Positions 53,201 through 61,674 of a DNA stretch of 64,000 nucleotides are shown here, one piece after another. This DNA is from JBLIRR01 sp049472395 (lineage in GTDB: Bacteria > SZUA-182 > DTGQ01 > JBLIRR01): positions 16,040 through 80,039 of the forward strand of contig JBLIRR010000028.1 in the NCBI GenBank assembly GCA_049472395.1, in the 5' to 3' direction. Numbering within the stretch: the first letter of the stretch is position 1; each line of letters begins with the position of its first letter. A program made the translations under genes and the position numbers. Below the pieces are notes generated by a model. That model searched no databases. It saw nothing but the letters and a program-made list of their open reading frames with translations, and had not been told where the DNA came from.

Positions 53201-55720
53201 CAGTTCCCGCTGGATTGCGAGTTCCCGGACGGCACACCTCGGATCAGAGGAGTAGATAGCGAATCAGGAGGGCCATATGTTGCTGCAAGCGGGAGCCGTA
53301 TCATCACCATCCAGTCCATGGGCATGACAGAGGTTCCCAACCCAGATTTCTGTCCCGCCACGGACCCTTATTGTGTGGATAATGCCATGGTGGATGATAA
53401 TCCCACCATACTGCGCGATTACGGGTTCGGCAGCTTTAGTCAGGATCAGAGCCGGATTACGATAGGTACTGACGCCTTACAAATCAATACCTGGACTCCC
53501 GAGGAAATCACCGCCACCGTGCCTGTTGGGGTAACAACCGGCCAGCTGACGGTGACACGAGGAGATAATGGGAGATCCACTATCGTGGGTGTGACCGTGA
53601 CTGTGGGACAGACAGATGACAAGTTTAATGTCCTGAGGGTCAATGGACCTTCGCAGCCCGGGGCATTCCCAGGGGCGATACAGGAGGCCATTGATGCAGC
53701 GCAGAATGGAGACTTGATCCTGGTAGCGCCAGGCGACTATAGGGAGATGGTGATTATGTGGAAGCCGGTGAAGCTTCAGGGTTATGGAGCAGGTTCCACC
53801 ACCATCAGCGCCTTCAAGACACCGACAGAGAAGCTCGTATACTGGAGGCAGCATGTACAGATGTTGATCAGTGAGGGTGAAGTGGATCTCCTTCCGGCCC
53901 AGGAGCTTACCTTCGGTGGCATTGAGCCAGCCACTCTTTTCACGGAGGAGGGCGCCGGCATCCTCGTTATTGCAAAAAAAGGCAAATTCAAAGAAAAGGG
54001 GATGGCTAGGATTGACGGTCTTACCATCACCGGCGCGGACACCGGCGGCGGGATTGTGGTCAACGGCTATGCTGATTTCCTAAATATTGGCAACAACAGG
54101 ATAGAGAATAACTCCGGTTCTTTCGGCGGCGGTATCCGTATCGGACATCCCCAGCTGACCGACCAAGGCCCTCCGATCACCTATGCTGACGCGGATAACG
54201 ATTGTATTCGGATTCACCATAATCATATCAAAGAGAACGGCGGCCTTGGCGCTGGCGGTGGCGGCATTTCCCTATATACAGGCTCCGACTCCTACGAAGT
54301 GAGCGACAACTGGATCTGCGGCAACTTTACACTGGGAGAGGGCGGCGGCATCAGCCATACCGGCCTGAGCCACAGAGACAAAAAGGATGATCCCATCCCT
54401 CTGATCAAAAACAATACCATTATCTTCAACGAGTCCTTCAACCAGGGGAGCACGGTTAATGGCGGCGGCATTTATATTGGAGGAGGCGCGCCTTTGAACT
54501 CCGGAGGCCTTTCGGATGGATCGGGTTCTGTGATGGTGATCGACAACCTGATTCAGGGCAACTCATCCGGCGCCGGTGATGGTGCTGGCATCCGCCTAAG
54601 CCGCGTTAATGGCCGAGATGTTGCGGACAATCCCTCTACCCCGACAGAATGGTACTCCGTCAAAATCTTCAACAACATGATCGTGAACAATGTGGCGGCC
54701 CTGGCCGGCGGTGGAATCTCCCTGCAGGATACCCTTCAGAGTAGCATCATCCACAATACAATTGCAAATAACGATAGTACGGCCACAGCGGGAGAGGCCT
54801 TTGCCCCCGGCAGTCCCAACAATTCCACGCCACAGCCGGCAGGTATCGTGTCCCATGCACACAGCCCAGAGCTAGCTGCTGTTCTGCCTGCAGGTGAGGC
54901 CGGTTTTTCCGACCCGCCGTTGGTGGACAATATCCTTTTACACAACCGCACTTTTTACTTTTTCGGTGATCCCCTGGCAGATCCCCCTATTCCTTATGGC
55001 CTGCACCCGAATTTGCCGGGTGGCGAAACACCCGTTTATGATGATTTGGCAGTCAAGGGGGCAGCCGGATTCCTGAATCCCCAGTACTGCATCCTTACCG
55101 ATAAAGGGGAGGACGCTGGCCACAGCTATGATAGCACTAATATAGACGAGTATACTGATGGAGCTGATCCTGCATTCACGCAGCCTTACTTTAACGGCAG
55201 CCGCGGCTCCACCATTACATTGCCAGAAGTCACTACTATTCAGGCCCCGGCTGCTTTTGACGAAGGAGGAAACTTCATTAGGCTGCGCTACGGGCCATTG
55301 ACACTGTGCGAAGATGCCGTACCTGGAAATGGCGATCCCGGAATATGCCGTGATTATCATATTAAGATCGGCCCAGGTCCCGGCCCGGATGCAGTTGATG
55401 CGGGGATTGATCTCATTGCTACATTCCCTGAGTTGTCTTCTGATTTCGACAATGAATTACGGCCAAGCAATGATGGTGTAGATATTGGAGCAGACGAGCA
55501 TATCGGCTCAGCAATCCTTTACCGAAAAAGGGCAGTCACCGAAGTCTTCAAGACAAATTCTCTGGAGGAAGGTATGAGCTGGACGAGGAATTCCACCAGT
55601 GCTCTAGAAACTTTCACTTCATTCTTGTCATGGCCCTGGGGCTACCCGATTGGAATCAACATGCCTCAACTTCCACTGATCTCAGATCTTTTGGGGAATA
55701 CACTATTTTACGAAAGGTGA
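50261..55720 (+). CDS. giant secreted protein: SdrD B-like/carboxypeptidase-regulatory-like repeats, TIG domain, right-handed beta-helix
   Basis: 1819 residues; AAAGGAG before the ATG. Signal segment about 17-40 (KWYLIITLILFSGVMIHTKA). Several B-type beta-sandwiches follow: LEGFSIILKDAGG ... IKNLAPGKYGIMAVPPPG (160-290), ENWVFYDMNENGFWDPAEMG (430-510), GIPDVRINLYDSTGNL (610 on) and VSIRDWTGREIARTYSDQYG (890 on). A TIG-like domain spans about 985-1120. Then a beta-helix starts AFPGAIQEAIDAAQNGDLIL (about 1135), with GGGIRIG, GGGISLY, GGGISHT, GGGIYIG and GGGISLQ coils up to about 1620. Such proteins stand beside MofA-like multicopper oxidases. It heads an operon of four exported proteins and probably forms the surface scaffold for the oxidase. 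GC content is well above that of the flanks. Confidence 0.88.
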   Translation: MREKGWFTILGPMSQKLLKWYLIITLILFSGVMIHTKAQGIGLNVIGVNKDGTETPVTEYRWLVEEDVTYHVIPADPTTNWAIDFHRSYMPVASKGDTVGIPPDVPPTPPTDVLFEANKHYFVSVLPKQAGTYTIGGAPFVTDSTGNASVNVYLNQLPLPTAQITVFVFQDDFPINNAPDLPEEQGLEGFSIILKDAGGRYSKSAGTQMLDAFGHPLGTVYQKDKKTGEFLLDADGMPIPAVDSKGNPIVEPLETGLDGSLTIKNLAPGKYGIMAVPPPGTNWVQTSTIGGTKVIDVWVKANEPPFFAEFGPPGYHVTIGFVKPMNTISQATGGRTIRGQVVNLHLSRPPETAFYNGAPFTHTTPWVGLNCGPTGQGEGVYAARTVDGSFVIPNVPGGDYQLVVWDDNLDLIFAFKGLSVPDGEGEMNLGEVPVLERFTRLENWVFYDMNENGFWDPAEMGIPGQAVNLRWRDGTMYQSMSSDNQGFVPFDEVFPFFSWLVAEVDFIRFKATGVTVVVDDGGPIPFDNPWSFGGQLNPQPQPDPDNPGITLPYRIETGPVLTEGFQGFPGQTSVLLWGKSNYNYELGENGGISGIVYYATTRAEDDPMLGAAEPWEPGIPDVRINLYDSTGNLMINTTTTDNWESSLPMDCPPGSNDPDGLDPFYQDGKCYDGMRNWNQVQPGIFDGGYAFTDYYPNGIKTDVNGNPLVDAEGNPIPVVDGETPLHLQSNRAYMVEVVPPPGYEIVRSQDRNVDFGDTYIPARLREAAVTDFMPYPICVGNLYPVPEELSLFPGVTHPFYDPESPWYKGPEFDPVTNPFYLNDCDRKLVYLSDMENATADFFLFTEVPVAGHIVGFILDDAANEFDPRSPQFAEKYAPPWLPVSIRDWTGREIARTYSDQYGRYNALVPSTYTTNMPSPSGMSPNMLTACMNDPILPDGSRDPYFNPRYSTFCYTFQYMPGATTYLNTPVIPVAAFTGPGQFPLDCEFPDGTPRIRGVDSESGGPYVAASGSRIITIQSMGMTEVPNPDFCPATDPYCVDNAMVDDNPTILRDYGFGSFSQDQSRITIGTDALQINTWTPEEITATVPVGVTTGQLTVTRGDNGRSTIVGVTVTVGQTDDKFNVLRVNGPSQPGAFPGAIQEAIDAAQNGDLILVAPGDYREMVIMWKPVKLQGYGAGSTTISAFKTPTEKLVYWRQHVQMLISEGEVDLLPAQELTFGGIEPATLFTEEGAGILVIAKKGKFKEKGMARIDGLTITGADTGGGIVVNGYADFLNIGNNRIENNSGSFGGGIRIGHPQLTDQGPPITYADADNDCIRIHHNHIKENGGLGAGGGGISLYTGSDSYEVSDNWICGNFTLGEGGGISHTGLSHRDKKDDPIPLIKNNTIIFNESFNQGSTVNGGGIYIGGGAPLNSGGLSDGSGSVMVIDNLIQGNSSGAGDGAGIRLSRVNGRDVADNPSTPTEWYSVKIFNNMIVNNVAALAGGGISLQDTLQSSIIHNTIANNDSTATAGEAFAPGSPNNSTPQPAGIVSHAHSPELAAVLPAGEAGFSDPPLVDNILLHNRTFYFFGDPLADPPIPYGLHPNLPGGETPVYDDLAVKGAAGFLNPQYCILTDKGEDAGHSYDSTNIDEYTDGADPAFTQPYFNGSRGSTITLPEVTTIQAPAAFDEGGNFIRLRYGPLTLCEDAVPGNGDPGICRDYHIKIGPGPGPDAVDAGIDLIATFPELSSDFDNELRPSNDGVDIGADEHIGSAILYRKRAVTEVFKTNSLEEGMSWTRNSTSALETFTSFLSWPWGYPIGINMPQLPLISDLLGNTLFYER

Positions 55721-55921
55721 AGGTATCGAACAGGATTAGGCTCTCCTGAGCCTCCAGGATTCTATCCAAGCATCTTTGATAGGCAAAGATTATCCCTGGC
55801 AACGAATCTTTGCTTGCAAAATTTGATCGGTGTGGATGAATTTTTTTAAGGTAAGGATATTTTAATGACCGCCCGGCGGGCACAGGCCGCCGGACGGTCC
55901 ATAATAAAAAGGAGTCACAAA

Positions 55922-57160
55922 ATGCATCATAGAAGATACTTTTTAATCCCGCATCTAATGGCATTTCTTCTCATTATGGCGGCGGTTCCATCCGGTGCAA
56001 ACATACTTGTCCGATGCCCCGGGGACACTGACGGGGATGCCGTTATCGACACGGTGGACCCGGCTCATCCCAATGCCAAGTGCATGCATTTAGGAGCTGG
56101 TGACGGCTATGCCGTCATGGCGGACGGGAAGTTACAGTATATCTTCAGCTTCTCGGATTTAACCGGTATTCCCACAAGGACCAAAAAACAAAAGGCGGAT
56201 TTGATGAACGCAGGCATGCTTGCTGCCACCTGGCCTGCACCCACCATTATGCTGGATGAAGGGGACGAGTTCTACCTGAACCTGACCAATGTGGGCATGA
56301 TGATGCGGCCGGACCTATTCGATGCATGTACGGTTCACTGGCATGGTTTTCCGCAGGCATCATCCATCTTTGACGGCGTGCCTGACGCATCCATTTCAAT
56401 TAACATGGGCGCCACCTTGACCTATTACTATAAGGTGGTGGAACCGGGTACTTACATGTATCACTGTCAAGTGGAAGCGACTGAGCATATGCAGATGGGC
56501 ATGCTCGGCAATCTTTATGTTCGTCCGGCCCAGGATGGTACACCGATAACTTATCAAGGGAAGACATACACCAAGTTTGCTTACAATGATGGTGACGGCT
56601 CCACAGGCTACGATGTAAATTATCCCATCCAGATCGGCGGTTTTGATTCGAATTTCCACGATGCCAGCGCGACAGTGCAACCTCTTCCATTTGCGGCCAT
56701 GAAGGACAACTACCCCATGTTGAACGGCAGGGGCTACCCGGACACCGTAAACCCGCTGCCCCTCACTCCCCCTGCTGAAAACGGCGGAAAGGAATCACAA
56801 AAAGTAAGTTCCCTGATCGAAGCTGCTCCTGGGGATAGAATCCTTCTGCGCATCTCCAGCCTCGACGTGACCAGGTTTTACACCCTGGCGAGCCTCGGCA
56901 TCTCCATGAAGGTGGTTGGTTCCAATGCCCGGCTGCTGAGGGGATCGAGTCCTGATGGCGGGATAACGCCGGGGAAAAACCTGTACTATACTACCAACTC
57001 GGTCACTCTTGGCGGTGGAGAAACAGCGGACGTAATTCTTGAGGTTCCGGATACCGCACCTTCAGGAACGACTTACTTTCTTTACTCCGCCAACCTCAAC
57101 TACTTGAGCAACCACAACGAGGATTTCGGGGGTATGATGACCGAAATCAGGATCAATTAA
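55922..57160 (+). CDS. multicopper oxidase-like protein, N-terminal cupredoxin pair (split MofA-like oxidase, part 1)
   Basis: 412 residues from the ATG at 55922, chosen for AAGGAG 8 bases upstream and the signal peptide that follows (LMAFLLIMAAVPSGA). TVHWHGFPQASSIFDGVPDA gives the first copper motif His139-x-His141-Gly. GTYMYHCQVEATEHMQMGML has His181-Cys182, with Gln183 where the family normally has His, then His189 and Met190. A second cupredoxin (EAAPGDRILLRISSLDVTRF, SNHNEDFGGM) lacks His clusters. So it holds two of the four copper motifs plus the only motif-type cysteine of the operon. The next gene supplies the other two. Exported; it may act as one subunit of a metal (Mn or Fe) oxidase, by analogy to MofA. 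Confidence 0.85.
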   Translation: MHHRRYFLIPHLMAFLLIMAAVPSGANILVRCPGDTDGDAVIDTVDPAHPNAKCMHLGAGDGYAVMADGKLQYIFSFSDLTGIPTRTKKQKADLMNAGMLAATWPAPTIMLDEGDEFYLNLTNVGMMMRPDLFDACTVHWHGFPQASSIFDGVPDASISINMGATLTYYYKVVEPGTYMYHCQVEATEHMQMGMLGNLYVRPAQDGTPITYQGKTYTKFAYNDGDGSTGYDVNYPIQIGGFDSNFHDASATVQPLPFAAMKDNYPMLNGRGYPDTVNPLPLTPPAENGGKESQKVSSLIEAAPGDRILLRISSLDVTRFYTLASLGISMKVVGSNARLLRGSSPDGGITPGKNLYYTTNSVTLGGGETADVILEVPDTAPSGTTYFLYSANLNYLSNHNEDFGGMMTEIRIN

Positions 57161-57176
57161 GATAAGGAGGATTGCA

Positions 57177-58544
57177 ATGAAAAGAGATAAAAGATCAATA
57201 CAGGCTATCGGCATCCTGACAATCACCCTGACGGCCCTGCTCCTGCTCCTCCCTATGCCCAATGCCGAAGCTGTGATCGATGGCCTCACCGGTAATAGCT
57301 TTAACCTGAAGGCAAAGGCCGACCATATCAGCACACCTATTGGCGGAAGTCTCCTGATCTGGGGCTATGCAAATGGTGACGACAGGGCTCAGTATCCTGG
57401 TCCAACACTGATCCTTAATCAGGGAGAGACTATAACGGTTAATCTAACAAACGAGCTTGACATAGACCAAGACGGAGACGATATCCCGGATATGAACGTA
57501 TCCATAGTATTTCCAGGACAGGAAAATGTAGTTGCATGCGGAGGTACATCCGGTCTTCTCACCCGTGAAGCTACGTTCGGTGGAACGGTGAGTTATACCT
57601 TCACCGCCACCCACGCCGGAACATACCTGTATCACAGTGGCACCAGCCCCGAGATTCAGGTGGAGATGGGACTTCTTGGAGCTATCATCGTCCGGCCCTC
57701 CGGTTTCAATCCCGATGCCACCAGGGCTTACAATCACCCGGATGCCGCTTATGATCACGAATACCTCTTCCTCTTAAGTGAAATGGACCCCAGGATACAT
57801 GAAACAGTGGAATTTTGCGGGGTAGCAGCGCTTAAAGACACCGATTTCCTATCCGACTATTTCCCCAACTATTGGTTCATCAACGGGCGCAACGCACCTG
57901 ACACTATGCTTATGGCTTATGTTCCATGGCTGCCCACCCAGCCTTATAACTGTATGCCGAGAATGCACCCTGGAGAAAGGCTTCTCATGAGGGTCATCGG
58001 GGCCGGCAGGGACCTGCATCCCTTCCACTTTCATGGAAACCACGCACGGATAATAGCAAAGGATGGAAGGCTGCTGGAGAGCTCGCCCGGACTGGGAGCT
58101 GACCTCAGCTACGAGCTATTTACGATCCAGTCCATTCCGGGGGAGACTGTGGACGCCATTTTCGAATGGACAGGCAAAGGCCTCGGCTGGGATATATACG
58201 GCCATGAAGGAGCAGAGCCCGGTATCTGCGAAGGGTACATCCCAGGTGACCTGGCCACCTTTTTCGATCCTGTCACCAAGGAATACTGCCCTGACCATGG
58301 CAAACCCTTTCCTGTGAGCCTGCCTGAAGAGCTGGACCTCACATTCGGAAGATTTTATAGCGGCAGTCCGTTCCTGGGAACCCTTGGCAATTTGCCGCCG
58401 GGTGAGGGGGGGGTGAATCCAACGGGGGGTTTTGTATTCATGTGGCATTCCCATACGGAAAAAGAAATGACAAACTATAACATTTACCCTGGCGGGATGA
58501 TGACCATGTTGATCATCGAACCGCCCGACGTGCCAATTCCATAA
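57177..58544 (+). CDS. multicopper oxidase-like protein, C-terminal copper-motif part (split oxidase, part 2)
   Basis: 455 residues; AAGGAGG before the ATG, 16 bp after part 1. Signal peptide 9-32 (TITLTALLLLLPMPNAEA). The first cupredoxin has a degenerate motif (YLYHSGTSPEIQVEMGLLGA). The second has an intact third copper motif LHPFHFHGNH (His281, 284, 286, 289) and, at the end, FMWHSHTEKEMTNYNIYPGG, where His424-Ser-His426 replaces the usual His-Cys-His, and the type-1 Cys and Met arrangement is missing. This HSHxEKE ending is typical of MofA-like proteins as I recall them. A trinuclear copper site would need pairing with part 1. Confidence 0.87.
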   Translation: MKRDKRSIQAIGILTITLTALLLLLPMPNAEAVIDGLTGNSFNLKAKADHISTPIGGSLLIWGYANGDDRAQYPGPTLILNQGETITVNLTNELDIDQDGDDIPDMNVSIVFPGQENVVACGGTSGLLTREATFGGTVSYTFTATHAGTYLYHSGTSPEIQVEMGLLGAIIVRPSGFNPDATRAYNHPDAAYDHEYLFLLSEMDPRIHETVEFCGVAALKDTDFLSDYFPNYWFINGRNAPDTMLMAYVPWLPTQPYNCMPRMHPGERLLMRVIGAGRDLHPFHFHGNHARIIAKDGRLLESSPGLGADLSYELFTIQSIPGETVDAIFEWTGKGLGWDIYGHEGAEPGICEGYIPGDLATFFDPVTKEYCPDHGKPFPVSLPEELDLTFGRFYSGSPFLGTLGNLPPGEGGVNPTGGFVFMWHSHTEKEMTNYNIYPGGMMTMLIIEPPDVPIP

Positions 58545-58562
58545 GGAAAGGAGAGAAAGGTT

Positions 58563-60455
58563 ATGAATAGTACAATATTCGCAAAAGGCTTAGGATGTCT
58601 TATTCTGATTCTCATTAGTCTCCTTATATTAACGAGTCCCTCCTTTGCCGTGACATACAATCTGGCGGCCGCGGAGGTTGAGTGGACACCTCCTGGGAGT
58701 ATCGCAGCCATTCCCATGTGGGGTTTTGTGGAAGCTACCGTTTGTCCCTCCCAACAAGAAATTTGGAATATGGGACCCATACTGGAGGTTCCGGCTGGAG
58801 ATGGCACGTTGACCATCAACTTACGTAATTGTCTGACGGAGCCTGTCTCCATAATCATCCCGGGGCAGGGAATCCCTGCCGTTACAGGGGGGATACCAGC
58901 AGGGACTTTGATTGACGGACAAGGGCGGCAAAGGCTTACATCATTTGTAGCCCAGGCTGATGTTGGAGGCACCGTGACATATACATGGACGAACCTCAAG
59001 CCTGGCACATACCTCTATCTCAGCGGATCACACCCTGCCAAGCAGGTGCAGATGGGGCTTTACGGGGCATTAAAAGTATATGCGACTGACGGAGGAGCAT
59101 ATCCCGGTATCTCACCTGACAATGAAGTCCTGCTTCTATACAGCGAAATCGACCCGAAGCTGCATGCGACAACCTCCTCGAAAGTTGCTCAACCGCTCAA
59201 CTACAAGCCTGAGTACTTCCTCATCAATGGTGCTCCTTGGCCTGATGCTTCGCCAATTTTGACCGGACCAACCATCAATACAGGTCAACAAGTCCTTATC
59301 AGGTTCCTGAACGCAGGACTGAACACGCTTGTTCCTACCCTTCTGAGGGATCGTATGAGCGTTATAGCAGAAGACGGCAACCTGTACTCTTACCCAAAGG
59401 ATCAGTATTCCGTGCTCCTGACAGCCGGAAAGACCAAGGATGCCCTCTGGAACCCCAGGGCAGCTCATATGTACCCCGTTTATGATGCGAGGCACCACCT
59501 GACAAATGCGGGTGTCTCAGGAGGAGGGATGCTGGTTAAGTTATTAGTGGAGGGAAACCACGGACCCGGTATCACATCGATGCCAGCTACCATGGCCACA
59601 GAAGGCGTGCTTTACAGCTATGATGCCGGTGCATCAGATCCAGATGTAGGCGACATATTGACTTATTCGCTCGATATATCTCCTGCGGGCATGATCATAG
59701 ATCCGCTAACCGGCCTTATTCAGTGGACCCCTCCTATTGGTGAGGCTGGAGATCATAGTGTCACCCTGCGGGTGACGGATACGGGCGGTTTGTTTGCGAC
59801 CCAGACCTTTACCATCAGTGTGGCATTGGGTCCTGGCAATCATAAGCCTCTTATCACCTCAACGCCGATCACGACAGCCACAGAAGGTGTGCTTTACAGC
59901 TATGATGCCGATGCCTCAGATCCAGATGCGGGCGACATATTCACCTATTCGCTCGATATATCCCCTGCGGGCATGACCATAGATCCGCTAACCGGCCTTA
60001 TTCAGTGGACCCCTGCTATTGGAGATGCCGGAGATCATAGTGTCACCCTGCGGGTGATGGATACGGGCGGGCTGTTTTCGACCCAAACCTTTACCATCAC
60101 AGTTAGTCCTGTCCCGGAGAACCAGCTGCCGATAGTGAAGGATGACTTCACAGAAACCCTCAAAAACACTGAGGTAACCATCAACCTGCTCTTGAATGAT
60201 TACGACCTTGATGGTTTCCTCTTACCAGGGAGTGTCGTTATCACAACTTTGCCAATCCAGGGTGGTACAGTGATTATTAACGCGGACGGTACTGTCACCT
60301 ATACCCCCCCTTCAAATTTTAAAGGAACGGATATCTTCTATTACAGCGTCCAAGACAATGACGGGGCATCCGGTGAGGCGATGGTCTCTGTAAATGTCGT
60401 TAACAAATTGAGTAGTGCTGGTTCCCCAATTTCTTTTAATGTAAACTCGGGTTAA
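58563..60455 (+). CDS. cupredoxin-like protein with cadherin/Ig-like repeats (split oxidase, part 3)
   Basis: 630 residues; GGAAAGGAG before the ATG, 18 bp after part 2. Signal peptide 8-30. Residues 35-330 follow the same cupredoxin plan as parts 1 and 2 (LKPGTYLYLSGSHPAKQVQM, GLYGALKVYA, PEYFLINGAPWPDASP) but every copper-binding His motif is gone (YLYLSG for YxYHxG), so this part is structural. Residues 340-520 are two near-identical putative Ig/cadherin-like units (LTYSLDISPAGMIIDPLTGL, IQWTPPIG). Residues 525-615 form a cadherin-like module (TLKNTEVTINLLLNDYDLDG). It probably anchors the complex by protein or Ca-dependent contacts. Confidence 0.87.
   Translation: MNSTIFAKGLGCLILILISLLILTSPSFAVTYNLAAAEVEWTPPGSIAAIPMWGFVEATVCPSQQEIWNMGPILEVPAGDGTLTINLRNCLTEPVSIIIPGQGIPAVTGGIPAGTLIDGQGRQRLTSFVAQADVGGTVTYTWTNLKPGTYLYLSGSHPAKQVQMGLYGALKVYATDGGAYPGISPDNEVLLLYSEIDPKLHATTSSKVAQPLNYKPEYFLINGAPWPDASPILTGPTINTGQQVLIRFLNAGLNTLVPTLLRDRMSVIAEDGNLYSYPKDQYSVLLTAGKTKDALWNPRAAHMYPVYDARHHLTNAGVSGGGMLVKLLVEGNHGPGITSMPATMATEGVLYSYDAGASDPDVGDILTYSLDISPAGMIIDPLTGLIQWTPPIGEAGDHSVTLRVTDTGGLFATQTFTISVALGPGNHKPLITSTPITTATEGVLYSYDADASDPDAGDIFTYSLDISPAGMTIDPLTGLIQWTPAIGDAGDHSVTLRVMDTGGLFSTQTFTITVSPVPENQLPIVKDDFTETLKNTEVTINLLLNDYDLDGFLLPGSVVITTLPIQGGTVIINADGTVTYTPPSNFKGTDIFYYSVQDNDGASGEAMVSVNVVNKLSSAGSPISFNVNSG
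59598..60105 (+). repeat. 282-bp tandem coding repeat (cadherin-like units)
   Basis: 59598-59825 and 59880-60105, period 282, differ at only a modest number of positions, giving two nearly identical Ig/cadherin-like domains. Recent duplication within the part 3 gene. Confidence 0.9.
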
Positions 60456-60694
60456 TTTCCCTCTTTGCATACTATTCTCTATTACCAGTACTTGCCGCGC
60501 TTGTTATTTTACGGATAGTGTCCGTGAGGAATTCAGCAAAGGGCGTTTTCCCGGATGGGAAGACGCCTAACCTTATTATAAATATGGTAGAATAAATTAT
60601 ACTTTATGAAACAATTTCATACATTTTCTGGAGACGAAAAAATTTAGGGAACATTGGACGAAGTTATGCAGAAACGGCAAGCCTGGCCGCCCAT

Positions 60695-61025
60695 CCAGTC
60701 GATCGCAAAATAATATGTCTTATCCGGGATATGTCAAAAGCAAATCCTCTCTGGGGATCACCTCGTATCAGAGATGAGCTAAGGAAAGTTGGAATCAATT
60801 TAGCCAAGTCAACCCTTGAAAAATATATGGTTAAACAGAGAAAACCACCTTAGAAGAATTTTAACCAGCTATTTTGACTATTATCATCGCTATAGAACTC
60901 ATCTCTCACTTGATAGCGACTGTTTCGTATCAAGGCCGATTCAGCCTGAAGAGATGGGCAAAATAATTGCGCTTCCAGAGGTGGGAGGTCTTCATCATCA
61001 TTACGAACGGAGAAAAGCGGTTTAA
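60695..61025 (+). pseudogene. integrase-type transposase remnant (internal deletion)
   Basis: PVDRKIICLIRDMSKANPLW, GSPRIRDELRKVGINLAKST, MVKQRKPP is the helix-turn-helix part before an rve/DDE domain. After a stop and shift, HLRRILTSYFDYYHRYRTHL, SLDSDCFVSRPIQ and LPEVGGLHHHYERRKAV form the end of the same protein family. The central DDE residues are deleted. Some upstream codons (from about 60640) may belong to it too. Confidence 0.75.
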
Positions 61026-61541
61026 TCTTTAAAAAAGATTGTTCTTATCATCAAGGAACCTCTGTCAACATTTGAATGACTGTATCAAATTATAGTTACT
61101 GCTATAACTTGAATAATGATCCCTTTACCTTCTAAAGATTCCTGAAAATCGAATTTCTGAAATTTTTCTCCACCAATTTCTCGCAAAATGAATTTTCGGG
61201 AAGGACACACTATATTTTCGAATGCAGTTTTACTAAGTTTTTCTTTGAATAATGGCTTCCCGTGCATGTTTTTGCATTATTTTCTTGCTTTTATTTTATG
61301 ATATATTACAATATAGTATTATCAATATTATCAATTAAATATAAGTAGTGTTAAATTTAATAGAAATATTTACATCATTTTTAATTTGGAGGGTTGTTAA
61401 TAGGGAGTTATTCAGATAAACATATATTAGATTATTTTACTAATTTTTGTTCTGAGCCATGCAAATAAGAAATATATAAATAGCTTTGCAGAAAAACTTA
61501 TTTTGATTCTTTATTTTGAAATTTTTACAACATGGTTCGTC
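61026..61541. other. AT-rich stretch left of the cassette array
   Basis: About 515 bases. A 60-codon minus-strand frame (61085-61267) lacks a ribosome site and family signature. No attC-like L-box was found here, so the array seems to end at 61542. Confidence 0.45.
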
Positions 61542-61664
61542 AAAGCTAACTTGCAGAAACAAAAAAGAAAATGTGAGCTCTGGCTGTTTAAATATTCTAG
61601 CATAATATATTATAAATAGCTAAAATAGTGTGCGGTTTCTGTCAAGTTCAGCTTTTTGTTAGAA
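61542..61664 (-). repeat. integron attC-like site 1
   Basis: Arms AAAGCTAACTTGCAGAAAC (61542-61560) and GTTTCTGTCAAGTTCAGC (61635-61652) pair along their length with two unpaired bases, T61642 and one C six bases later. The R-box GTTAGAA is at 61658-61664; the opposite outer box is unclear (perhaps TTACAAC at 61525). The shared L-box is GCGGTTTCTGTC (61632-61643). The displayed strand corresponds to the folded bottom strand of attC, so the cassette reads leftward. Confidence 0.7.
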
Positions 61665-61674
61665 AATTCCATGC

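Noticed and set aside
61085..61267. 60-codon minus-strand reading frame next to the cassette array
   Set aside because: No ribosome site, no family, and no attC box beside it; could be a remnant but not supportable.
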